Of a DNA stretch of 64,000 nt, positions 36,766 to 45,059 are shown piece after piece. The DNA is taken from NCBI GenBank assembly GCA_965220645.1, contig OZ244836.1, forward strand, positions 1,798,001 through 1,862,000, given 5' to 3'. Each line of letters opens with the position of its first letter. The first letter of the stretch is position 1. Position numbers and translations under genes: made by a program. Source of the stretch: Aldehydirespirator sp965220645. GTDB lineage: Bacteria; Actinomycetota; Acidimicrobiia; Acidimicrobiales; Aldehydirespiratoraceae. The notes beneath the pieces were generated by a model. It had not been told where the DNA came from, ran no database searches, and saw nothing but the letters and a program-made list of their open reading frames with translations.

Positions 36766-38511
36766 GTGATGAGATCGTGTCGGCGTTGGATGCTGCCGTG
36801 GGTGTCCGTGGCGCTGCTTGCCGCCTCGTGCGGCGGCGAGGTGAGCGAATCCGTTTCGGAACCCGACACCGCTCCCCAGGCGACGGAATCCGAGCCCGCG
36901 ACCGCCGCACCGGAGCCCGAGACGACGGAGTCTGAGTCCGCGACCGCGGAACCGGAGTCCGAGACGGCGGCACCGGAGCCTGAGCCCGACCCCGGCACGA
37001 CGGAATCGGACACAGCAGAATCGGACGACGCCGAGCCAGCGGGCGACACGGCCGAATCCGAGACGGAGGAACCGGAGCCCGAGGCCGAGGTTGCGCCGCC
37101 GAACGTCTACGACGATCCCCGCGACGGCATCTTCGACGAGTTCCAGGCCACGATGGACCGGGGCGACCACCCGTTCATGCAACTCGACGCGTTCTGTCAC
37201 GCACACGACCCCGCCCCGGACCGGGTCGCCACCGACGCGGGCATAGGGCCCGACTCCATCTCGCTGGTGCATGTGCGCTCACGCCTCGAGGACCTCGTCG
37301 CCTACGGTTTCGCCACCGGGGTCGGCGACGTGGCCGAGATGTTCGACACGTTCGCGGCGGTGGTCAACGAGCAGTGCGGCGGTGTGCGGGGCCGCCTGAT
37401 CGACATGCACACGCTCGAGATCGCCGTTGCGGGCGACACCGTGGATCAGGAGGGCAACGCAGCCTGCATCGAGGCGACCGAGGATCACGACGCGGTGATC
37501 GTGCTGGGCACCAGCGGCTTCCCGGGCTCGGGCGCGCTGTGCATCGTGGAGGATCAGGAGACGGCTCTGGTGACGGGGAGCACCATGCCTGAGGAGTTCA
37601 TGCGGCGCGGGGAGGACAGATTGATCTCCCTGGATCCCACCGCCGAGGACCAGATGACCTGGCTCGCGCTCGACCTCATCCAGCGGGGCGATCTGGACGG
37701 CAGGACCGTCGGAGTCGCCGCGCCCGACACGCCCGGCGAGTTCGAGCCCATCGAGGCGGGGCTGGTGGACGTCCTGGAAGCCAACGGCGTCGAGGTTGCC
37801 GTGTTCGACCAGATCGGCTGCCAGGGCGGCAGCTTCTGCACCGTCGGGTTGCAGGAGACCGTGCAGCGGATGCTCGCCAGCGGCGTGGACGTGGTCTTCA
37901 ACCTGCTCAACGCGGTCTCGTTGCCGGGGTTCATCACCGAGATGGTCAACCAGGGCTTCGAGCCCGGCGATGTGCAGTTCTATGGCTCGGAGTTCAACTC
38001 CTCGGGGGTGGAGATCGTGGCCTCGAAGGTCGTGGCCTTCGGTGGCGAGGCCGCCGGGAGGCTCTACAACGGCACCGTCGTGCAGAGCGTGCTGGACACC
38101 GGCTCGTACCGGTTCGAGGACTACCAGCTACGGCCGTTCAACGAGATGTGCAACGACACCTACGGCGCCAACAGCGGATCAGGCGCCAACCACGAGTCCG
38201 AGGACCGCACCACGGCAGACGAGGCCTACGGCATGGTCGGCCTGGTGTGCGAGGTCATGCGCAACGCGTTGCGGGCCGTCTACGACGCCGGCGACAACCC
38301 CACCCGGGCCGACATCTACGCCGAGCTGGCCTCGCTCGGGCCGGTGGACTCCCTCGACATGATCCCCGCCTCGATACGGCCGGGCAAGACCGCCACGCCC
38401 GACGCGATCCACTACCTGGTGTTCGAGTACCCGTGTGAGCAGCCGGCACCATTCGGCGTCGAGAACATCTGCATCTATCCGACCAGCGATTACCGGCCCC
38501 CGCCGAATTAG
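36766..38511 (+). CDS. Solute-binding lipoprotein (type 1 periplasmic-binding fold) with long acidic linker
   Basis: 581 residues. Signal peptide with lipobox (VALLAASC, Cys about 22), a ~90-residue Glu/Thr/Pro/Ser linker, then a two-lobed Leu/Ile/Val-type binding protein (Peripla_BP_6-like): DHDAVIVLGTSGFPGSG, DLDGRTVGVAAPDTPGEFEP, VDVVFNLLNAVSLPGFITEM and DEAYGMVGLVCEVMRNALRA. No permease or ATPase is adjacent, so it may serve a transporter elsewhere or act as a receptor. The GTG at 36766 and the next ATG (36769) are both plausible, following AGGGGG. The upstream 225 bases hold no gene that I can see. Confidence 0.8.
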   Translation: MMRSCRRWMLPWVSVALLAASCGGEVSESVSEPDTAPQATESEPATAAPEPETTESESATAEPESETAAPEPEPDPGTTESDTAESDDAEPAGDTAESETEEPEPEAEVAPPNVYDDPRDGIFDEFQATMDRGDHPFMQLDAFCHAHDPAPDRVATDAGIGPDSISLVHVRSRLEDLVAYGFATGVGDVAEMFDTFAAVVNEQCGGVRGRLIDMHTLEIAVAGDTVDQEGNAACIEATEDHDAVIVLGTSGFPGSGALCIVEDQETALVTGSTMPEEFMRRGEDRLISLDPTAEDQMTWLALDLIQRGDLDGRTVGVAAPDTPGEFEPIEAGLVDVLEANGVEVAVFDQIGCQGGSFCTVGLQETVQRMLASGVDVVFNLLNAVSLPGFITEMVNQGFEPGDVQFYGSEFNSSGVEIVASKVVAFGGEAAGRLYNGTVVQSVLDTGSYRFEDYQLRPFNEMCNDTYGANSGSGANHESEDRTTADEAYGMVGLVCEVMRNALRAVYDAGDNPTRADIYAELASLGPVDSLDMIPASIRPGKTATPDAIHYLVFEYPCEQPAPFGVENICIYPTSDYRPPPN

Positions 38512-38525
38512 CCGGTACGCACCGG

Positions 38526-39389
38526 CTACAGGCCGGTGGGGCGGTTCACGAAACGGCCCGCGCCCGGCGAGTAGAACCATCCGCCGCCGGCGAGGGTGCC
38601 GCCGTCGACGGGGATGTTCGTACCGGTGACGAACGAGGACAGGTCGCTGGCCAGGAACAGCGCCACCCGGGCCTGGTCCTCGGGCCATCCGAGGCGACCT
38701 GCCGGCGCCCACGCCTCCCACAGGTGAGCGTGGTCCTCATAGCCCGTCAGATAGTCGACCTGGGGGGTCTGGGTGAGGTCGGGGCCGATGCCGTTGGCCC
38801 GTATGCCGAAGCGGCCGTAGCCCGCGGCCAGCGACGTGGTGAAGTGGGCGACGGCCGCCTTCATGGCCGCGTACACGGGCTCGCCCGGGAAGCCTCGCAG
38901 GCCCTCAACCGAGTGGATGTTGACGATGGACCCGCCCCCGGCGTCGATCATGGCGGGCAGGAAGGCCCGAGTGACCAGCAGCACGTGATGCAGGTTCACG
39001 TCGTACATCGCCTTCCAGGACTCCGGTGACGAGTCGTGGAAGCGCACGAGCGGGCGGTAGTCGCCCACGTTGTTGACCAGCACATCCACCCGGCCGCAAC
39101 CGTCGAGCACGGCGGTGCGCAGCCGCTCCACGTCGGCGGCCTCCCGTACGTCCACGACATGCAGGCGCGCTCTTCCGCCGGCCTCGATGATGGCGGCCAC
39201 GGTGCGGCGGCCGGCGGCCTCGTCGATCTCGGCGACCTCCACCCGGGCGCCGTGGGCGGCGAACAGCCGACTCACTGCCGCGCCGATGCCGTCGCCCCCG
39301 CCGGTCACAACCGCCACTCGGCCCTTCAGAAGCGAGCCGTAGTCGTCGATCGAGGGGACTCCCCGAGCGTCGTCGTCGGCTGCGTCCAT
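38526..39389 (-). CDS. SDR-family oxidoreductase
   Basis: 287-residue classical SDR: VTGGGDGIG (about 29-37), NNVGDY (about 107), catalytic Ser in NIHSVEG and Tyr/Lys in YAAMK (about 170), and the closing VTGTNIPVDGGTLAGGGW. It is convergent with the solute-binding gene (14-base gap). The substrate is unknown; the C-terminal extension YSPGAGRFVNRPTG is unusual but short. Confidence 0.87.
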   Translation of the reverse strand: MDAADDDARGVPSIDDYGSLLKGRVAVVTGGGDGIGAAVSRLFAAHGARVEVAEIDEAAGRRTVAAIIEAGGRARLHVVDVREAADVERLRTAVLDGCGRVDVLVNNVGDYRPLVRFHDSSPESWKAMYDVNLHHVLLVTRAFLPAMIDAGGGSIVNIHSVEGLRGFPGEPVYAAMKAAVAHFTTSLAAGYGRFGIRANGIGPDLTQTPQVDYLTGYEDHAHLWEAWAPAGRLGWPEDQARVALFLASDLSSFVTGTNIPVDGGTLAGGGWFYSPGAGRFVNRPTGL

Positions 39390-39437
39390 GCGACACGTTC
39401 TAGCCGACGCTTCCCGGCTGTCGGCGGTTCTTCGGAC

Positions 39438-40898
39438 CTAGGCGGCCGGGTTGACGAGGCGGCCCACGAACACGACGGCGCCGGTGGGTTGGTGGGTGAT
39501 GGCCCACAGGAAGGGACGGTCGGCGACGATCGTGAGATCGGGCTCGGGAGGCGCCGACGTCGGGAAGGCCATGGCGGTGGCCGCGGCCGCCTCGGTGCCC
39601 TTCTCGTCGACGATCACCTTGGCGCCGTGCAGCGCGGCGCTGATGAAGATTCCGGGGGCGATCCCTTCGAAGCGGGCGCCGGGGCAGAACCTCTGCGGGC
39701 AGAGCCATGCGAACAGGTCGGTGGGCGGCAGCGTCTGCTCCCACTTGGGCATGGTGAGCTGGACGGGACCCGTCTGGGCGGCACGCGGCAGCCCGGTGAT
39801 GCCGGCTGCGCTGAGTGATTCCTCGACGGCGGCGAGCCCGGCGGGGTCGTGGGGGACGATGAGCCACATGGCGAGCTCGCCGCCCTGGTAGGGGAGCTCG
39901 ACCGCGTCGGCGCCCTCGAGCCTGACGTAGTGGCGCTCGACCGGAATCCGGTCGTTCATGAACGGCACCGTCACCGACTGGTTGCTGGCGGTGGTGAACT
40001 GGCCGTCTGCGGTGTAGTCCGGCAGGAACGGCACGGCCCAGTCGGCCTTGAGGTACACCGTGTTGACGAGGACGAGCTGCTGGTCCTGGACGGTGCCCGC
40101 GTCGACGATGGTGGGGATGAGCCCGCGGGTGCGCTCCCACACCCACCCGTTGACGGCGTCGGCCGCAGCCGCGCCGTCGGCGGTGTCGATCGGTTGGACC
40201 TCGGCCCCGTAGTGGGCGGCGGCGGTGTTAAGGAACTCGGGGCGCGGCGAGAATCCATCGTCGGGGAACAGTCGGTTGGCCACTTCGAGGGTGGTGGGCG
40301 CTACTGAGGCTTTGGCCAGCCGGAGATCAACGGCGTTGGCGGCGCGGTGGAGCCCGGTTTCGGGGAATGCGAAGATCTCGTCGAGGGCGGCTCCGGAGTC
40401 GGGCGAGGCCCCGGCCCGGCTGAGGCTGAAGGCGGTTCCGATGCTGATCGGGCTGGAGACGGCGTTGCCCTGAAGGTGCCGATGGAAGCCCCACCCGGCC
40501 GCGTTGACGCCGGCGACCCAGTCGGCGGCCGGGGCCTCAGGGTCGGTGGGCAGCCGATCAACTTCGGTTTCGGCCGGCTTCGCGGGTTCGGTTGGTTCCG
40601 CTGTCTCGGGCTCCGAGGGTTCGGGTTCCGTGGTCTCGTCGGTGTCGACCGGGTCCGTGGGTTCGGGTTCTATGGTCTCGTCGGTGTCGACCGGGTCCGT
40701 GGGTTCGGGTTCTGTGGACTCGTCGGGGTCCGCGGGTTCGGGCTCAGGCGGTTCGGAGACGGTGGTGTCTGCGGGTTCTTGAACGTCAGTGGCTTGTTGA
40801 TCGGTCGCCTGCTCGGGAACGGTCGGGGTCGTGTCCGAGGACCCGCAGGCCGCGGCGACAGAGCACAGCAGCACCAGGCCTGCAAGCAGCTTCGTCAT
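39438..40898 (-). CDS. Secreted serpin lipoprotein 2
   Basis: 486 residues. Lipobox VAAAC (Cys about 18), then a ~90-residue linker of Asp/Glu/Pro/Thr repeats (TEPEPTDPVDTDETIEPEPT), then a complete serpin domain: GNAVSSPISIGTAFSLSRAG, NRLFPDDGF, LVNTVYLKADW, the same CPQRFC pair, hinge GTEAAAATAMAF and ADRPFLWAI. It is closely similar to serpin 1 (20260-21693), but the linker and reactive loop (PTSAPPEPDLT versus AESGPPPADLT) differ, implying different targets. The 48 bases between it and the SDR gene are empty. Confidence 0.9.
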   Translation of the reverse strand: MTKLLAGLVLLCSVAAACGSSDTTPTVPEQATDQQATDVQEPADTTVSEPPEPEPADPDESTEPEPTDPVDTDETIEPEPTDPVDTDETTEPEPSEPETAEPTEPAKPAETEVDRLPTDPEAPAADWVAGVNAAGWGFHRHLQGNAVSSPISIGTAFSLSRAGASPDSGAALDEIFAFPETGLHRAANAVDLRLAKASVAPTTLEVANRLFPDDGFSPRPEFLNTAAAHYGAEVQPIDTADGAAAADAVNGWVWERTRGLIPTIVDAGTVQDQQLVLVNTVYLKADWAVPFLPDYTADGQFTTASNQSVTVPFMNDRIPVERHYVRLEGADAVELPYQGGELAMWLIVPHDPAGLAAVEESLSAAGITGLPRAAQTGPVQLTMPKWEQTLPPTDLFAWLCPQRFCPGARFEGIAPGIFISAALHGAKVIVDEKGTEAAAATAMAFPTSAPPEPDLTIVADRPFLWAITHQPTGAVVFVGRLVNPAA

Positions 40899-41012
40899 GC
40901 CAATTCGACGCTACAGCAGCGCTAGAGGTTCCTGAGGCCGGCAGCGACTGACCACGCGTGAGCGCCGGGGGCCGCATCGGGCGCGCGGCCCCGTCGGTAG
41001 GGTGTTGGCCCG

Positions 41013-41771
41013 ATGACGGACTCCGTGGCGATCGACATCGGCGACGACTACGTGGCGACGATCGAGCTGCGTCGCCCGCCCAACAACTTTTTCTCGCTGG
41101 AGATGATCTCCGGGATTGCCGACGGGTTGGAGTCGCTGGACGACGACCCCCGGTGCCGGGCGGCCGTGCTGTGCGCGCAGGGCAAGCACTTCTGCGCCGG
41201 CGCCGATTTCTCGCCTGCGGGCGCTCGCTACACCACCGAGGACCTGTACGCGGCCGCGGTGCGGATCTTCCGCACCCACACTCCGGTGGTGGCCGCGGTG
41301 CAGGGAGCGGCGGTGGGCGGCGGTTTGGGCCTGGCGTTGGCGGCCGACTTCCGGATAGCGGCGCCAGAGGCCCGTTTCAGCGCCAACTTCGCCCGGCTGG
41401 GCTTCCATCAGGGGTTCGGTCTGAGTGTGACGCTGCCCCGGCTGGTGGGCCCGCAGGTGGCGGCCGACCTGCTGTACACGGGACGGCGCGTGCCGGGGGA
41501 GGAGGCGGTGAATCTCGGGTTGGCAGACGGCCTGGCGGATCGGGACGACATCCGGGCCGCGGCGTGGGGGATGGCCCGCGAGATGGCGATGTCGGCTCCG
41601 CTGGCGGTGAGGTCGATCCGGGCGACCCTGCGAGGCGACCTGGCCGACCAGGTGGAGGCGGCCACGGCCCACGAGCACCGGGAGCAGTCCCGCCTCCAGA
41701 AGACCGCCGACTTCGCCGAGGGCAGCCGGGCCATGGCCGAGCGCCGGATTCCCGAGTTCCGAGGCGAGTGA
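41013..41771 (+). CDS. Enoyl-CoA hydratase/isomerase-family protein
   Basis: 252-residue crotonase-fold protein: HFCAGADFS oxyanion-hole strand (about 58-66), QGAAVGGGLGLALAADFRIA (about 97-116, second oxyanion Gly), and a Glu-poor catalytic helix with FHQGFGLSVTLPRLVG. The classical second catalytic Glu position is replaced (FHQGFG), so isomerase or hydrolase activity is possible. Substrate not determined. It ends 23 bases before tRNA-Val. Confidence 0.85.
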   Translation: MTDSVAIDIGDDYVATIELRRPPNNFFSLEMISGIADGLESLDDDPRCRAAVLCAQGKHFCAGADFSPAGARYTTEDLYAAAVRIFRTHTPVVAAVQGAAVGGGLGLALAADFRIAAPEARFSANFARLGFHQGFGLSVTLPRLVGPQVAADLLYTGRRVPGEEAVNLGLADGLADRDDIRAAAWGMAREMAMSAPLAVRSIRATLRGDLADQVEAATAHEHREQSRLQKTADFAEGSRAMAERRIPEFRGE

Positions 41772-41794
41772 CGCCTGCTACCCTGCTTGGCTCG

Positions 41795-41869
41795 GGGCCG
41801 TTAGCTCAGCCTGGTTAGAGCGCCTGCTCGACACGCAGGAGGTCAGAGGTTCAAATCCCCTACGGCCCA
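41795..41869 (+). tRNA. tRNA-Val (GAC anticodon), with unusual C33 and T-stem mismatch
   Basis: GGGCCGT (41795-41801) pairs with ACGGCCC (41862-41868), with discriminator A. The anticodon arm is CCTGC-TCGACAC-GCAGG, giving anticodon GAC but C instead of U at position 33. The T-stem AGAGG/CCCCT contains an A-C mismatch. It may still fold, but these changes are atypical. An island begins within about 12 bases of its 3' end. Confidence 0.82.
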
Positions 41870-41880
41870 CTCGATTAGGG

Positions 41881-41916
41881 TGTTCGCGAGTTAGAGCGGC
41901 ATTCGTTCGCGAGTTA
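41881..41916. repeat. Island-edge repeat, left copy (TGTTCGCGAG...TTCGCGAGT)
   Basis: TGTTCGCGAGTTAG (41881-41894), 11 unrelated bases, then TTCGCGAGTTA. The same arrangement with the same 11-base spacing occurs at 51808-51843. Within each copy TTCGCGAG recurs with a 23-bp period. It lies 12 bases from the tRNA-Val end. Confidence 0.7.
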
Positions 41917-41992
41917 GCTGAGATACAGCCGTTTCCGGCCATGTTTCGGCATTTCGAGGTCTGATCGGCTTGCGCTAGGACAACGCGAAAGC

Positions 41993-42011
41993 CGCTGAGC
42001 GAGGCTCAGCG
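41993..42011. terminator. Hairpin that may end tRNA or transposase transcripts
   Basis: CGCTGAGC (41993-42000) and GCTCAGCG (42004-42011) form a perfect 8-bp stem with a 3-base loop. No T-run follows on either strand, so intrinsic termination is only possible, not clear. Confidence 0.35.
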
Positions 42012-42087
42012 ACTCAAGTCGTGTTTCGGGGCGCGCTGAAGCTGACGGTCAGATGACCGCCAGCTCAGAAAGAGCGCTCAGGCCGCG

Positions 42088-42522
42088 TCAGGGTGGCGCT
42101 CTGAGATGGTTGGCGTCGTTTTCGTCGCCGGGATGGGAGCTGTCGCCGGGTTCAGGCTCCGAGATCTCGTCACTGTTGGTTCCGTCTGGCTGGTCGTCGT
42201 CTGACTCGTCGTCGGTGTCTTCTGCCTCCGGATCGGTCATGGCGAGCTTGAGGTTGTGCACGACCGCGGACGCGAGCATTACGAGATTGTGTGCGCCTAG
42301 GCCGCGCGCCCGGCAGAACTCAGGGTCGAGTCCGCCATCGGCCTTGACCATGCCGTTGACGTTCTCGACCTGGAGCCTCCGGCTGTACGCCTTCTTCCAG
42401 GCTGGGGTTCCCCAGGGGATTTGCTGCCAGCGGTCGAGCATGTCGAAGGGGATGGTCGCGAGTCCCTTGCAGCAGCCCTCCGAAGAGAACGGCTGGGCGA
42501 TAGACCGCTCAGGCGACGTCAA
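42088..42522 (-). pseudogene. Transposase C-terminal remnant (DDE, IS1182/IS4-like)
   Basis: The readable 144 residues begin without a transposase N-terminus. WKKAYSRRLQVENVNGMVKA...GLDPEFCRARGLGAHNLVML matches the last part of a DDE transposase, with the catalytic Glu in the R-x-x-V-E-x-x-N region, followed by AVVHNLKLAM and an acidic tail. The N-terminal Asp residues are missing, so the element is dead. The tail DPEAEDTDDESDDDQPDG is unusual. Confidence 0.72.
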
Positions 42523-42635
42523 GACAGCGGGGTCGCCTGTCTACGGCCGCGACGACGACAGCGTTGGACCGTGAACCACACAGATAGCGGTAACTACTAG
42601 GGGCTTTAGCCAGACGGCGGCAGAGCGCGGCGCAC

Positions 42636-43085
42636 TCACCCAGGGCAGGGATCGGGCAACCCTTTTTGCTCCATGAGGGTGCACCAGTTTGAGAGGTATC
42701 CGCTGCGCGGGGTCACATCTAGCCGCAGGTTGACCCCGTACAGGTCGTCGTCATCATTGAACCCCATGCAGGTATCACCCCACACGTCAGCGATCTCGTT
42801 GAGGCGCTCGGTGGCGTTTTTCATCGACACGAACGATGGCAGCAAATCAGAGATGTCCACGTTGTTGAAGGCGTCCACGCTGCTGAATGCTGAATCGAGT
42901 TCATCGGCGGCACGATCCCAGTCGGCTCGCTGCTGCTCAGCGAGACCATGCAAGTGTTCACACGCAACCGACCGCTGCAAGGTCGTAGTCGTTGTGGTTG
43001 AGATCGTTGTAGGCGTGGCCGTACAAGCCATCGACACGAGTGCGATCAGCACCAGCCACAGCCAGTAGAAGCGTTGCTCAGACAT
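42636..43085 (-). CDS. Small hypothetical lipoprotein
   Basis: 149 residues. Lipoprotein signal (YWLWLVLIALVSMAC, Cys about 21), a Thr-rich tether (TATPTTISTTTTTT) and an all-alpha domain with four cysteines (AC, TC, WC, PC) that may form disulfides. It starts 4 bases after the stop of a 44-residue gene and is the last gene of a run of overlapping small minus-strand genes. No family recognised. Confidence 0.6.
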   Translation of the reverse strand: MSEQRFYWLWLVLIALVSMACTATPTTISTTTTTTLQRSVACEHLHGLAEQQRADWDRAADELDSAFSSVDAFNNVDISDLLPSFVSMKNATERLNEIADVWGDTCMGFNDDDDLYGVNLRLDVTPRSGYLSNWCTLMEQKGLPDPCPG

Positions 43086-43089
43086 GCTG

Positions 43090-43224
43090 CTAGGCGTCAG
43101 TGTCCTCTGCGGGTGGGACTGTCGCGACCAGCAGCCTGGTCGCTTCTGACAGCGTGTCCAAGTCGATCAGGGGTTCCTCACCGGGCAGACACACAGTCGG
43201 ACGCTCAGGCTCAGGCGCGGTCAC
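43090..43224 (-). CDS. 44-residue hypothetical protein, third gene of the micro-operon
   Basis: From the GTG at 43224: VTAPEPERPTVCLPGEEPLI then DLDTLSEATRLLVATV. The GTG overlaps the stop of the upstream 117-residue gene by GTGA, and its stop lies 4 bases before the lipoprotein ATG, indicating translational coupling on both sides. Acidic, no membrane segment, no family recognised. It is below usual gene-caller length, so the support is the spacing. Confidence 0.45.
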   Translation of the reverse strand: MTAPEPERPTVCLPGEEPLIDLDTLSEATRLLVATVPPAEDTDA

Positions 43225-43574
43225 GGGTGATCCCCAAGATGAGCCTGGAACCTTCGGCGGGCCTCGTCAAGGTCGCCGTCGTCCAACGCCTCAACGACAC
43301 TGCGGGCGAACGTCGCCTCGCTGCGAGCCCCCTCCACAACATCGTCCAGAAAACCCCGACCGCCGCCGGCGCGCAAGACAGCCCCTTGGCGGTCATACCG
43401 TCGAGCCAGCTTGCAGAGTCGGTCAGCGCAAGCCCTGAGGCTGGTGGCAGTCGTCTCAGGTTCACCCCAGCCGTTGACGGCCCGAGTGGCGAGTCGAACC
43501 GCCAAGTCGCGGTCGTCTTCGATCCTGGCCTTGATCTCAGCAGCCTTCTCGCGGACTGCTTCCAGGTCAGCCAT
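43221..43574 (-). CDS. Helical hypothetical protein of the micro-operon
   Basis: 117 residues, almost entirely helical and charged: MADLEAVREKAAEIKARIED, AVRLATRAVNGWGEPETTAT, then ARSVVEALDDGDLDEARRRF. Its ATG overlaps the end of the 52-residue coiled-coil gene by 8 bases, and its stop overlaps the next start (GTGA). Unknown family. Confidence 0.6.
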   Translation of the reverse strand: MADLEAVREKAAEIKARIEDDRDLAVRLATRAVNGWGEPETTATSLRACADRLCKLARRYDRQGAVLRAGGGRGFLDDVVEGARSEATFARSVVEALDDGDLDEARRRFQAHLGDHP

Positions 43575-43725
43575 CGTCGAACAGGTCGGCCAGCTTGTCC
43601 ACGGCCTTCTTCGCGTCGGTGAGCCCGGTCTCCACCTTCCCCAGCCCGGTCTCCGCCTTCGCGAACCCGCTGCGCATCTCCATGAACCCGCCCCGCATCT
43701 CCACGAATGCGTCTTGCAGTTCCAT
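43567..43725 (-). CDS. 52-residue coiled-coil protein, first clear gene of the micro-operon
   Basis: From the ATG at 43725: MELQDAFVEMRGGFMEMRSG then FAKAETGLGKVETGLTDAKK. An 11-residue pattern (F/L-x-x-x-M/V-E) repeats about three times, as in phage- and plasmid-borne coiled coils. The frame continues upstream (NFQSGLATSVMEL) to a stop, and a 30-residue ORF (43725-43817) ends at TGATG overlapping this start; either a frameshift or another tiny gene. An adjacent GTG at 43728 is an alternative start. Confidence 0.45.
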   Translation of the reverse strand: MELQDAFVEMRGGFMEMRSGFAKAETGLGKVETGLTDAKKAVDKLADLFDDG

Positions 43726-43875
43726 CACTGAGGTTGCGAGTCCGCTCTGGAAGTTGCGAGTTCTGCCTTGAACGCTCCGAACACGGCCTCAGTCACGGTC
43801 TGGGTCGTGGCGACCATCCCTTGCGGTTCCGTCCGTCTGTTCGAAGTTTAGCATCGCGCGCAACCCGAGTAGCGC

Positions 43876-44223
43876 CTAGCGGGTCGCGGACGGCCCGGCA
43901 GCGGTCAACTCATACCATGACAGCTGCCGTCCCTCCATCGACAGCGCCGCGCCGGCCATCCGGTCGGTGACATGACACTGGCGGCGGTTGAACAGGAACG
44001 TGTGAGCGTCCACGTAGCGGTGAGTGTGCTCGTCTGACCACCAGTGGAACGTCCCCCCAGAGGACCGCTTCAACAGCGACCAGAAGTTCTCCACCGCGTT
44101 GGTGGTCACCCCATCGGAGCGGACGTACTCGTTGATCGAGTGGATCACCCGCTCATGGCCATACCCCAGCGCGGCGAGTCCGTCATAGACCGGCGACCCG
44201 TCGGTGTGGACCTCCGTCCGCAC
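43876..44223 (-). pseudogene. IS1595/ISXO2-like transposase C-terminal remnant
   Basis: 115 residues: EVHTDGSPVYDGLAALGYGH with the second catalytic Asp, then TNAVENFWSLLKRSSGGTFH (the ISXO2-type N/E motif) and HRYVDAHTFLFNRR. A complete IS1595 transposase is about 300 residues with an N-terminal zinc ribbon, which is missing here; the next gene starts 2 bases upstream. It is an inactive fragment. Confidence 0.8.
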
Positions 44224-44225
44224 CG

Positions 44226-45059
44226 CTACGGCCTCAATCGGATCCGGCCCGATCTGAACCAGCTCACCAACAGCACGGCCATCTGCACCGTCATCTCAGC
44301 GGCTTCCTGGGATACTTCCAGCGGAGCATCCTCGTCACCGTGGCGAAGTTGGCCCTTCCACACCATGTCCATCATGGCCAGAACCGTCTGGACGCTCCCA
44401 TCGAACGCGGAATTAGTCTCCCATTTCTCAGGCTTGAGCCGTATGGCACCGATCATCTTCCCTAGAGTCGCTACCGGGTCGTCCGGCGTAACGACTGGCT
44501 TCGCCGCCACTTCGATGGCCTTGACCGCCTCCGTGCAAGCCTCGTTGAGATCGGGGTGAAGGCCGAAGCACTTTGCCCATGCGATCCGCAGGTGCTCAGC
44601 CTGGCGTCCAGGCTGGGTCGCCTCAGCTTCAATGAGCCTGCTCAGCTCCTCGGGTTGGCGTAGTTGGATCATGTAGACATCATCTTCATCCACACCGATG
44701 CCGTATGTGCTGCGCGCTTCAACGAAGAAGCCTTCGAGAAGTGCAACCTCATGTTTGCTTGCCCATGTGAGCGCGACATCTGCGGCATCGAGAAGGAGAT
44801 CGTCATCTGCGGCAAGGCTTTTCTCCAGTTCAGAGAGCAACTTCCGATTGCCACTAGGCACTACGTCACGATTGATTGTTCGCTCCAGGTGCCCCACCTT
44901 CGCCTCGTCCGCGAAGGTCGGTCCGTAAGAGGAGTACCGCATTTTCATCCAGCTCAGCAGCGAGGGTCGAAGACCTGCGGGAACGCCCTCGTGCAGAGCG
45001 CGAAACTCATCGAGGCGTTCAGGATTCTGGCGCACCGAAAACGGTGGCCTCACCACCAT
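44226..45059 (-). CDS. Island hypothetical protein (abortive-infection-like C-terminus)
   Basis: 277 residues. N-terminal half is charged (FADEAKVGHLERTINRDVVP); the C-terminal half LHPDLNEACTEAVKAIEVAA, VATLGKMIGAIRL and MTVQMAVLLVSWFRSGRIRL resembles, from memory, a widespread family of island-borne actinobacterial proteins with an 'A-x-KA-I/V-E-x-x-x-x-P...TLG' helical domain. No catalytic site is obvious. Its GC and codon use are close to the genome average. The 3' end abuts the transposase remnant. A defence role is only suggested by company. Confidence 0.6.
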   Translation of the reverse strand: MVVRPPFSVRQNPERLDEFRALHEGVPAGLRPSLLSWMKMRYSSYGPTFADEAKVGHLERTINRDVVPSGNRKLLSELEKSLAADDDLLLDAADVALTWASKHEVALLEGFFVEARSTYGIGVDEDDVYMIQLRQPEELSRLIEAEATQPGRQAEHLRIAWAKCFGLHPDLNEACTEAVKAIEVAAKPVVTPDDPVATLGKMIGAIRLKPEKWETNSAFDGSVQTVLAMMDMVWKGQLRHGDEDAPLEVSQEAAEMTVQMAVLLVSWFRSGRIRLRP

